A stretch of 64,000 bases of DNA from Isoptericola dokdonensis DS-3 (GTDB taxonomy: Bacteria > Actinomycetota > Actinomycetes > Actinomycetales > Cellulomonadaceae). The translations under genes were made by a program, and so were the position numbers. Of the stretch, positions 8,701 through 15,651 are shown in pieces (positions within the stretch are counted from its first letter, which is position 1; every line of letters starts with the position of its first letter). A model generated the notes under the pieces. It did not search any database. It was given only the letters and a program-made list of their open reading frames with translations, and had not been told where the DNA came from. The stretch covers positions 2,604,001-2,668,000 of the forward strand of contig NZ_CP014209.1 in assembly GCF_001636295.1 (NCBI RefSeq), given 5' to 3'.

Positions 8701-9492
8701 ATGAACGACCTGCACGTGCGGGACGTCGAGTACTCCCACGACGGGACCCGCATGATCGGGGCGCTGTGCGCGCCGACCACCGCCGTCGACGCTCCGACGG
8801 TGCTGCTGGTCCACGACGCGTTCGGTGTCTCGGACGAGATGCTCGCCGTCGCCCACGGGCTCGCCGAGCTCGGCCTCGCGGTGTTCGTCGCCGACGTGTG
8901 GGGCGAGCGCACCCTGCCGACCGCCGAGGACCAGATCGGCCCGCTCATCGGCGCGATGGTCGCCGACCGGTCGCGGTGGATCGGCCGCGTCGCCGCCGCG
9001 CACGAGGCCGCCGCCGCCCAGCCGGAGGTCGACGGCCGCGCCGTCGTCGCGCTCGGCTACTGCTTCGGCGGCTCGTCCGTGCTCGAATACCTGCGCACCG
9101 GCGGCGCCGTGCGGGGTGCGGTGGCGGTCCACGCCGGCCTCGACCTGCTCGACCCGGACGCCGACTGGTCCGCCGTCGACCCGACCGTGCCCGTGCTCGT
9201 GTGCACGGGCGCCGACGACCCCATGGCCACCGCCGCCCAGCGCACCACGCTCCAGGACGCCCTCGACCAGGCCGGCGTCGACTGGGAGCTCGACCTCTAC
9301 AGCGGCACCGTGCACGCGTTCACCAGCCCGCACGCGGCGGGCTCCCCGCGACCGGACGTCGTCGCCTACCACCCCCGCAGCGCGGCCCGCGCCTGGCAGG
9401 CCACCACCCGGTTCCTGCACGAGCGCTTCCCCGCGCTCACGGTCACCGCGCACACCGCCGACCGCACCCCCACCGCCACCGGTCACCGCTGA
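8701..9492 (+). CDS. Dienelactone hydrolase family protein
   Basis: 263-residue cytoplasmic alpha/beta hydrolase of the dienelactone hydrolase family. The Cys-Asp-His triad is visible: GYCFGG with Cys121, ADDP with Asp172 and TVHAF with His205. VHDAFG near residue 40 takes the place of the usual oxyanion segment. Members open lactone rings or hydrolyse related esters in aromatic breakdown. It is the first gene of the rightward operon, with GGAAGG before the ATG, and the flavin monooxygenase follows after 28 bases. The C-terminal 20 residues are Thr- and His-rich and probably disordered. The natural substrate is unknown. Confidence 0.88.
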   Translation: MNDLHVRDVEYSHDGTRMIGALCAPTTAVDAPTVLLVHDAFGVSDEMLAVAHGLAELGLAVFVADVWGERTLPTAEDQIGPLIGAMVADRSRWIGRVAAAHEAAAAQPEVDGRAVVALGYCFGGSSVLEYLRTGGAVRGAVAVHAGLDLLDPDADWSAVDPTVPVLVCTGADDPMATAAQRTTLQDALDQAGVDWELDLYSGTVHAFTSPHAAGSPRPDVVAYHPRSAARAWQATTRFLHERFPALTVTAHTADRTPTATGHR

Positions 9493-9520
9493 CCGGCGCC
9501 CGCCAGAGAACGAGGACACC

Positions 9521-10795
9521 ATGCTCGACATCGCCATCATCGGCGCCGGCCCCGCCGGCCTCGCCGCCGCCCTGCGCCTGCACCAGCAGGGCTTCCGTCC
9601 CCGGATCTACGAGACCGTCGCGGAGCTGCGACCGCTCGGCGTCGGCATCGACGTCAAGGTCTACGGCACCAAGGAGCTGGAGGAGCTCGGCATCCTCCAG
9701 GAGTTCCGGGCGATGTCGGTGGACGCCAAGGAGTCGATCTTCTACAACAAGTACGGCCAGGAGATCTACGCCGAGCTGTGCGGCGTCCACATGGGCTACC
9801 TGCACGAGCAGCGCTTCGTGCACCGGGGCTACCTGCAGATGCTGCTCCACCGCACGGTGGTCGAACGACTCGGCGAGGACGCCGTCGTGCAGGGTGCCCG
9901 GACCCTGCGGTACACGAACAACGACGACAGCACGGTCACCCTGGACCTCCGGCACGCCGACGGCACCGAGAGCCGGGTGACCGCCGACCTCGTGATCGCC
10001 GCCGACGGCATCAACTCGGTCGTCCGCCGCCAGATGCACCCGGCCAGCGCCGACCCCGTCTACTCAGGTATCACCATGTGGCGCGGCACGACCCTCATGG
10101 AGCCGTTCGGCTCGGGCAGCACGATCCTGCACATCGGCGCCCCGCAGTCGTCGTCGATGATCGTCTACCCCATCGCGAACGACTTCGAGGGCACCGGCAA
10201 GGTCCTGGTGAACTGGGTGGTCGAGGCGATGCGCGACGAGACGGTCGAGGACTGGAACCAGGTCGGCACGGTCGACGAGATCATCGGCTACTACGACCAG
10301 ACCGACATCCCGCTGCTCGACGTGCAGGAGATGCTGCGCAACGCCCGCGAGGTCTACCTGTTCCCCCTGATCCGCCACGACCCCCTCGACACGTGGATCG
10401 ACGGCCGCGTGCTGCTGATCGGGGACGCCGCGCACGCGATGTACCCGCGCGGCGGCAACGGCGCCTGCCAGGCGATCGTCGACGGCGGGGCGCTCGCCCG
10501 GAACCTGGCGGCGACCGACGACGTGGACGCCGCCCTCAAGGCGTTCGAGGCGGAGCGGCTGGCGGCCGTGAACGGGATCGTCATGGCGCACCGTGGCGAG
10601 GGCTACGAGGTCATCCGCCGCATGGTCGAGGACCGCACCGGCGGGGAGCGCTTCACCGACGTCGAGGACGTCCTCCCGCTGGCGGAGGCCGACGAGATCT
10701 TCTCGAAGTACCACCGTCTCGTCGGGCAGCCGCGCCCGGGGTGGGAGGCCGGCCAGGCGACCGGCTACCGCACCGAGCACGCCCTGACCCGCTGA
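9521..10795 (+). CDS. FAD-dependent monooxygenase, PhzS/6-hydroxynicotinate-monooxygenase-like
   Basis: 424-residue group A flavin monooxygenase. The N-terminal IGAGPAGLAAALRL binds the FAD ADP part. The second FAD site is RVLLIGDAAHAMYPRGGNGA, and the DG motif is IAADGINSVVRR. ELRPLGVGID, a HRGYLQMLL segment, GITMWRG and VNWV resemble phenazine and heteroaromatic hydroxylases such as PhzS. It probably uses NAD(P)H and oxygen to hydroxylate, and perhaps decarboxylate, a ring. It is the only evident oxygenase in this operon. Ring cleavage cannot be assigned to a second oxygenase here, so the cleavage step may be hydrolytic or encoded elsewhere. Confidence 0.88.
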   Translation: MLDIAIIGAGPAGLAAALRLHQQGFRPRIYETVAELRPLGVGIDVKVYGTKELEELGILQEFRAMSVDAKESIFYNKYGQEIYAELCGVHMGYLHEQRFVHRGYLQMLLHRTVVERLGEDAVVQGARTLRYTNNDDSTVTLDLRHADGTESRVTADLVIAADGINSVVRRQMHPASADPVYSGITMWRGTTLMEPFGSGSTILHIGAPQSSSMIVYPIANDFEGTGKVLVNWVVEAMRDETVEDWNQVGTVDEIIGYYDQTDIPLLDVQEMLRNAREVYLFPLIRHDPLDTWIDGRVLLIGDAAHAMYPRGGNGACQAIVDGGALARNLAATDDVDAALKAFEAERLAAVNGIVMAHRGEGYEVIRRMVEDRTGGERFTDVEDVLPLAEADEIFSKYHRLVGQPRPGWEAGQATGYRTEHALTR

Positions 10796-10820
10796 CCCGA
10801 CCACGGGGGAGGACCGTCCG

Positions 10821-11627
10821 ATGGACCTCGGCATCGCCGGACGCCGCGCGTTCGTGGCCGCCTCGTCGCAGGGGCTCGGCCTCGCGTGCGCGCGCTCGTT
10901 GGCCCGGGAGGGCGTCGCGGTGACGATCAACGGACGCGACGCCGCGAAGCTGGCGGCGGTCGCGCGGTCCCTCGCCGACGAGGTCGACGAGGGGTCCGGC
11001 GGGACGGTCGGCGGGGCCCGGGTCTCCTGGGTCGCCGCCGACCTCACGACCGGGGATGGCCGCGCGGCGATCCGCGCCGCGGTGCCCGACGTCGACATCC
11101 TGGTCACCAACAACGCCGGGCCGCCGCCGGGCACGCTGGCCGACTGGGACGCCTCCGCCCTGACCGGGGCGCTCGCCGCGAACGCCGTCCCCGCCGTCGA
11201 GCTGATGCGCGCGTACGTCCCCGGCATGCGCGAGCGCGGCTTCGGGCGGGTCGTGCACCTCACCTCGGCGATGGTGAAGGCCCCGGCGGCCGACATGGGC
11301 CTGTCGGCCTCGGCGCGCGCCGCGCTCACCGCGATCAGCAAGGCCGTCTCCCGCGAGGTCGCGCGCGACGGCGTCACCGTCAACACCCTTCTCCCCGAAC
11401 GCATCGACACCCCACGGCAGGAGCTCATGTCCCAGCGGCTCATGGACCGGCACGGCATCGACCGCGCCGAGGCCTTCCGACGCATCGCGTCCACGATCCC
11501 GGTCGGGCGGCTCGGCCGCCCCGAGGAGGTGGGCGACGCCTGCGCGTTCCTCTGCTCGGCCCGCGCCGGCTACCTCACCGGGCAGAACCTCCAGCTCGAC
11601 GGCGGCTCCTACGGAGGCCTGCTGTGA
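10821..11627 (+). CDS. SDR family oxidoreductase lacking the canonical Tyr-Lys pair
   Basis: 268-residue Rossmann protein of the short-chain dehydrogenase superfamily. The cofactor loop is ASSQGLGLA instead of TGxxxGIG, followed by NNAGPPPG and a C-terminal YLTGQNLQLDGG. At the catalytic site, HLTSAM keeps the Ser, but the expected Y-x-x-x-K is GLSASARA, so both Tyr and Lys are replaced. A known BKR-like SDR subgroup has this same imperfect cofactor and catalytic motif, so the change is probably ancestral, not a recent mutation. The gene starts 25 bases after the monooxygenase. Activity cannot be assigned; a dehydrogenase with altered chemistry or an isomerase role is possible. Confidence 0.85.
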   Translation: MDLGIAGRRAFVAASSQGLGLACARSLAREGVAVTINGRDAAKLAAVARSLADEVDEGSGGTVGGARVSWVAADLTTGDGRAAIRAAVPDVDILVTNNAGPPPGTLADWDASALTGALAANAVPAVELMRAYVPGMRERGFGRVVHLTSAMVKAPAADMGLSASARAALTAISKAVSREVARDGVTVNTLLPERIDTPRQELMSQRLMDRHGIDRAEAFRRIASTIPVGRLGRPEEVGDACAFLCSARAGYLTGQNLQLDGGSYGGLL

Positions 11628-12091
11628 GCGCCGTACGGGTCGCGGACGCCGCGACGCGCGCGGCCGTCCTGGCCACCGAGGACGCGCGCCGGGCCGCGCT
11701 GGTCGCGCACGACCTCGACGCGCTCGACGCCCTCTTCGACGACACCCTCGTGCACGTCCACGCCCCGGGCCTGATCCACACCAAGGCGCTGCTGATGGAG
11801 CACGTGGCCACCCGGCACGCGTACCTCGCCGTCACCCGCGACGACCTCGTCGTGCGCACGATCGGGGACGACGTCGCCGTGGTGACGGGCCGCATCGTCA
11901 ACCGGCTGCGGACCGCCGAGGGCGGCGAACGCACCCTGGGCGGCGTCGCCACCCAGGTGCTCGTGCGCGGCGACGACGGCCGCTGGCGGTTCGTCAGCTT
12001 CCAGATGACCCCGGACGGGAAGCAGGAGTGGGGCGCCCTGCCCTCCCAGCTCGCGGCCGGCCCCGACGACCAGAAGGACTCCGCACGATGA
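11624..12091 (+). CDS. Nuclear transport factor 2-like (SnoaL/DUF4440-type) protein
   Basis: 155-residue protein predicted to form the NTF2-like cone-shaped fold: an N-terminal helical segment, HDLDALDALFDDTLVHVHAPG, then a beta-rich half ending in GRWRFVSFQMTP. Members in catabolic operons are often small isomerases, dehydratases or subunit-like proteins. The GTG start overlaps the SDR stop by four bases, and its own stop overlaps the next gene by four. This gives tight translational coupling and a shared pathway. No signal peptide is seen. The specific reaction is unknown. Confidence 0.75.
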   Translation: MSAVRVADAATRAAVLATEDARRAALVAHDLDALDALFDDTLVHVHAPGLIHTKALLMEHVATRHAYLAVTRDDLVVRTIGDDVAVVTGRIVNRLRTAEGGERTLGGVATQVLVRGDDGRWRFVSFQMTPDGKQEWGALPSQLAAGPDDQKDSAR

Positions 12092-12942
12092 AGATCGCAC
12101 GCTTCCGCACCGGCGACGGCCCGGTGCGCCTCGGCCGCGTCGACGGCGACACCCTCACCGACATCTCCGACGTCCCCGGCGTCGGTACCTCGCTGCGGGC
12201 CCTCCTGCCCGACCTGCCCCTGCTCCGCGACGCGGTCCTCGCGGCCGACGGTGCGCGGCACGCGCTCGCCGACGTCGTCCTGGAGGCACCGGTCGACGAC
12301 CCGCAGAAGTACCTCGGCATCGGCATGAACTATGCCGCGCACGCCGAGGAGGCGCGGCAGGCGGGGATCCCGGTCCCCGAGACGCAGATGTGGTTCAACA
12401 AGCAGGTGTCCTGCATCGTGGGCCCGTTCGCGGACGTCGAGCGGCCGGCCGTGTCGGAGCAGCTCGACTACGAGGTCGAGCTGGCCGTGGTGATCGGCCG
12501 CCGCTGCCGCCACGTCTCCCGCGCGGAGGCACCGGGCGTGATCGGCGGGTACATGGTCGCCAACGACGTGTCCGTGCGCGACTGGCTGGCGAAGCGCTCG
12601 CCGACGTTCACGCTCGGCAAGTCGTTCGACACGCACGGCCCGCTCGGCCCCTGGCTCACCACCGCGGACGAGGTACCGGACCCGCACGACCTCGAGCTCA
12701 GCCTCACCGTCAACGGCGAGGAGCGGCAGCGCGCCCGCACCGACGACCTCATCCACGACGTCTACGAGCAGATCGCCTACCTGTCGACCGTCATGACCCT
12801 CATGCCGGGGGACGTGCTCGCCACCGGCACCCCGGCGGGGATCGGGGCGCCGACGCAGCGGTGGCTGAAGCCGGGCGACGTGGTCCGCGCGACGGTCGAG
12901 GGCCTCGGGTCGATCGAGAACACGATCGTGGACGCGCCGTGA
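12088..12942 (+). CDS. Fumarylacetoacetate hydrolase (FAH) family protein
   Basis: 284-residue FAH-fold enzyme. The C-terminal catalytic domain starts near residue 75 with YLGIGMNYAAHAEEA. Metal-ligand motifs are LDYEVELAVVIG (two Glu) and ANDVSVRDW (Asp), followed by KSFDTHGPLGPW and the late GDVLATGTPAGIG. Members cleave C-C bonds, decarboxylate oxalocrotonate or hydrate dienoates in meta-type ring breakdown. The N-terminal 70 residues match the small cap domain. Four-base overlaps link it to the genes on both sides. Hydrolase, decarboxylase or hydratase function cannot be told apart from the sequence alone. Confidence 0.9.
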   Translation: MKIARFRTGDGPVRLGRVDGDTLTDISDVPGVGTSLRALLPDLPLLRDAVLAADGARHALADVVLEAPVDDPQKYLGIGMNYAAHAEEARQAGIPVPETQMWFNKQVSCIVGPFADVERPAVSEQLDYEVELAVVIGRRCRHVSRAEAPGVIGGYMVANDVSVRDWLAKRSPTFTLGKSFDTHGPLGPWLTTADEVPDPHDLELSLTVNGEERQRARTDDLIHDVYEQIAYLSTVMTLMPGDVLATGTPAGIGAPTQRWLKPGDVVRATVEGLGSIENTIVDAP

Positions 12943-13346
12943 CCTCCGGCGACCCGGGGCGCCCGCGCCGCGTCGTCGTCGACGTCCCCGGCTTCGGGCA
13001 CGCCAACCCCGTGCCGGTCGCGAGCCGGATCGGGCCGTTCCTCGCCACCGGCGTCCTCACCGGCCGGGACCCCGCGACCGGGGAGATGCCGGTCGGCCTG
13101 GACGCGCAGTGCGCGAACATGTTCGCGCACGTCCGGGCCGTGCTGGCGGCGGCCGGCGGCTCCACCGACGACCTGCTGTCGATGACGGTGCGGCTCGTGG
13201 CCTTCCGCGACCGCGCGGCCCTCAACCGGGAGTGGACCGCCCTGTTCCCCGACCCGGCCACCCGGCCGGCGCGCCGGGTGGTCGCGGCGGAGCTCGACGG
13301 CGGCTCGCTCGTGCAGTGCGACCTGCTCGCCGTGCTGGCGGACTGA
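12939..13346 (+). CDS. RidA/YjgF family protein
   Basis: 135-residue RidA-family protein, which usually forms trimers with active sites between subunits. Typical parts are GHANPVPVASRIGPFLATGVL, QCANMFAHVRAVLAAAGGSTDDLLSMTV and a C-terminal RRVVAAELDGGSLVQCDLLA. The Arg that binds the carboxylate in imine deaminases may be the first R of PARRVV. Family members deaminate enamines and imines, and some are 2-aminomuconate deaminases. The GTG start overlaps the FAH stop by four bases. Its presence hints that a nitrogen atom is removed in this pathway, but RidA proteins also act as generic enamine scavengers. Confidence 0.85.
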   Translation: MTSGDPGRPRRVVVDVPGFGHANPVPVASRIGPFLATGVLTGRDPATGEMPVGLDAQCANMFAHVRAVLAAAGGSTDDLLSMTVRLVAFRDRAALNREWTALFPDPATRPARRVVAAELDGGSLVQCDLLAVLAD

Positions 13347-13426
13347 GCCCTGCACACCGGCGCGGTCGGACCGCGCCCACCCTTCCCCCGGGGTCGCCCC
13401 CGGACCTGCCCGACCAAGGAGATCTC

Positions 13427-14935
13427 ATGAGCGACCCCCGTGAGGACGCGGTGCTGGCCGACGTCCCCGGCGACCTGTTCGTCGGCGGCACCTGGCGTCC
13501 GGCGCAGGACGGCGCCATCGTCGCCGTCGCCGACCCGGCCACCGGTCGCACCGTCGCGCACGTCGCCGACGCGACCGTCGCCGACGGCACCGCGGCCCTC
13601 GACGCGGCGTGCGCCGCCTTCCCCTCCTGGGCCGCGACCCCGGCCCGGACCCGCGGGGAGATCCTGCGGCGCGCGTTCGACCTGCTCGTCGAGCGGGCCG
13701 ACGAGCTCGCGCTGATCATGACGGTCGAGATGGGCAAGCCGCTGGCGGAGGCACGCAGCGAGATCGCGTACGGCGGCGAGTTCCTGCGGTGGTTCGGCGA
13801 GGAGGCGCCGCGCGTCCAGGGCCGCTACGGCGCCAACCCGGCGGGCACGGGCCGGATGATCGTCACCCAGCACCCGGTGGGCCCCTGCTACCTGGTCACG
13901 CCGTGGAACTTCCCGCTGGCGATGGCGACCCGCAAGATCGCCCCGGCCCTGGCCGCCGGGTGCACGGTCGTCGTCAAGCCCGCGACGCTCACCCCGCTCA
14001 CCACCCTGTTCCTCGCCCGCGTCCTCCAGGACGCGGGGGTGCCCGCGGGCGTGGTGAACGTCGTGACGACGACCCGCACCGCCGCCGTGTCCGAGGCGAT
14101 CATCGGCGACCCGCGGCTGCGCAAGGTGTCGTTCACCGGGTCCACGCCGGTGGGGCGGACGCTGCTCAAGCAGGCCGCCGACGGCGTGCTGCGCACGTCC
14201 ATGGAGCTCGGCGGCAACGCTCCGTTCGTCGTGTTCGACGACGCCGACCTCGACCTGGCGGTCGACGGCGCGATGGCGGCGAAGTTCCGCAACATCGGGC
14301 AGGCGTGCACGGCGGCCAACCGGTTCCTCGTGCACCGCTCCGTCGTCGAGGAGTTCACGCGCCGCGTCACGGCGCGGGTCGTGGAGCTCCGCACCGGTCG
14401 CGGGACGGAGCCCGGCGTCACCGTCGGCCCGCTCATCGACGACCGCGCGGTGGCGACGACCGACGCGCTCGTGCAGGACGCGGTGGCCCGCGGCGCGACG
14501 CTGTGCACGGGTGGCAAGCCGCTCGGCGGGCCGGGCTCCTTCTACGCGGCCACCGTGCTGTCGGACGTGCGGCCGGGCAGCGACATCCTGCGCGAGGAGA
14601 TCTTCGGCCCGGTGCTCGCGATCGTCCCGTTCGACGACGAGGACGAGGCCGTCGCCCTCGCGAACGACACCGAGTACGGCCTCGTGTCCTACGTCTTCAC
14701 GGTGGACCTGGCCCGCGGCCAGCGGATGGTCGAGCGCCTGGAGACGGGGATGATGGGCCTCAACGTGGGCGTGGTGTCCGACGCCGCGGCGCCGTTCGGC
14801 GGCTGGAAGCAGTCCGGCCTCGGGCGCGAGGGCGGCGCGGAGGGCATCGCCGAGTACCTGCAGACGAAGTACACGCTGACCCCCGACCCGTTCGCCGGAC
14901 GGTCCCGCGCCGCCGGGCTCCGCGCGGGGGTCTGA
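13427..14935 (+). CDS. NAD(P)-dependent aldehyde dehydrogenase (GabD/SSADH-like)
   Basis: 502-residue aldehyde dehydrogenase, full length for the family. Catalytic Glu260 lies in MELGGNAP and Cys294 in IGQACTAANRF; Asn161 in TPWNFPLA and Lys184 in VVKPA complete the core. The overall pattern resembles succinate-semialdehyde dehydrogenases; aminomuconate-semialdehyde enzymes are a possible alternative given the neighbours. A clear AAGGAG precedes the ATG. It is the last gene of the rightward catabolic operon, 80 bases after ridA, and a 10-bp hairpin follows its stop. It would oxidise the acyl fragment made by the earlier steps. Confidence 0.92.
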   Translation: MSDPREDAVLADVPGDLFVGGTWRPAQDGAIVAVADPATGRTVAHVADATVADGTAALDAACAAFPSWAATPARTRGEILRRAFDLLVERADELALIMTVEMGKPLAEARSEIAYGGEFLRWFGEEAPRVQGRYGANPAGTGRMIVTQHPVGPCYLVTPWNFPLAMATRKIAPALAAGCTVVVKPATLTPLTTLFLARVLQDAGVPAGVVNVVTTTRTAAVSEAIIGDPRLRKVSFTGSTPVGRTLLKQAADGVLRTSMELGGNAPFVVFDDADLDLAVDGAMAAKFRNIGQACTAANRFLVHRSVVEEFTRRVTARVVELRTGRGTEPGVTVGPLIDDRAVATTDALVQDAVARGATLCTGGKPLGGPGSFYAATVLSDVRPGSDILREEIFGPVLAIVPFDDEDEAVALANDTEYGLVSYVFTVDLARGQRMVERLETGMMGLNVGVVSDAAAPFGGWKQSGLGREGGAEGIAEYLQTKYTLTPDPFAGRSRAAGLRAGV

Positions 14936-14942
14936 GCGGACG

Positions 14943-14968
14943 CCGGCGCCGGGTGAAACCGGCGCCGG
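14943..14968 (+). terminator. Terminator-like hairpin after the catabolic operon
   Basis: CCGGCGCCGG pairs perfectly with its repeat across a 6-base GTGAAA loop, 7 bases after the aldehyde dehydrogenase stop codon. There is no T-run, as is common in high-G+C actinobacteria. Confidence 0.65.
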
Positions 14969-15041
14969 TCCTGTATCGGCCGTGCACCGGGGACCCTCTT
15001 CATCGGCATCAGCATCCTCCTCGTCCGGAGCGGTGGTCCCC

Positions 15042-15572
15042 ATGTCCCGCACCTTGCGCAGTGCTGCGCGCGTCGCCCTCGTCGCGGCGGCCGCGGTCGC
15101 CTCGGCCGCCACGCTCGCCCTCGCCTCGCCGGCCGTCCCGGCGTCCGCCGAGCCCCGCCCGTTCCACGCGGGGCAGCTGCGGCCCGACGTCATGCTGACC
15201 GCGGCGCCGGCGCCGCTGTCCTGCACGGTGCGCCCGGGCGTCCGGGGCTGCACGTCCTTCGCGCCCGAGGCACCCGGGGTGCTGGTGGCGATCCTGTACT
15301 CCGAGCCCTGGTTCCGGGGCACCCGCGTCCTCGTGCACCTCGAGACCACGGGGGCCGGGTGCAGCGCCCGGACATCGGACGACGAGGGTGGCGGCGACCT
15401 CGCCGGCCCGCTGCTGGCGATGCTCGGCGCCGTCCGGTCCGTGCAGACCTTCCACCGGTGCGACGTCCGCCTGCACGAGGCCTTCCTCGACGAGGGCGGC
15501 ACCTCGTCGGCCTGGCTGCACGAGGTCCCGGAGGTCACCGACCTGCAGGTCGCGGCGTTCACCGTGTCCTGA
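15042..15572 (+). CDS. Secreted small cysteine-containing protein, function unknown
   Basis: 176-residue exported protein that I do not recognise. A basic start, a long Ala/Val hydrophobic stretch and a likely cleavage after PASA-E (near residue 38) form a Sec signal peptide. The mature part has four cysteines, enough for two disulfides, and a segment VAILYSEPWFRGTRVLVHL that loosely resembles a beta/gamma-crystallin or inhibitor-I36 strand pattern. I chose the ATG at 15042 because GGAG precedes it and the signal peptide follows directly. It is alone, between the catabolic operon terminator and the convergent pectate lyase gene. Its role is unknown. Confidence 0.7.
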   Translation: MSRTLRSAARVALVAAAAVASAATLALASPAVPASAEPRPFHAGQLRPDVMLTAAPAPLSCTVRPGVRGCTSFAPEAPGVLVAILYSEPWFRGTRVLVHLETTGAGCSARTSDDEGGGDLAGPLLAMLGAVRSVQTFHRCDVRLHEAFLDEGGTSSAWLHEVPEVTDLQVAAFTVS

Positions 15573-15585
15573 CCTGCGCGCGCCG

Positions 15586-15621
15586 GAGCCCCGGCACGGT
15601 CCGTGGACCGCACCGGGGCTC
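15586..15621. terminator. Bidirectional terminator hairpin
   Basis: GAGCCCCGG and CCGGGGCTC form a 9-bp stem between the convergent secreted-protein and pectate lyase genes. Confidence 0.6.
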
Positions 15622-15651
15622 GGCGTCGTCAGTCGTGCCGGGTGGGCCCGG

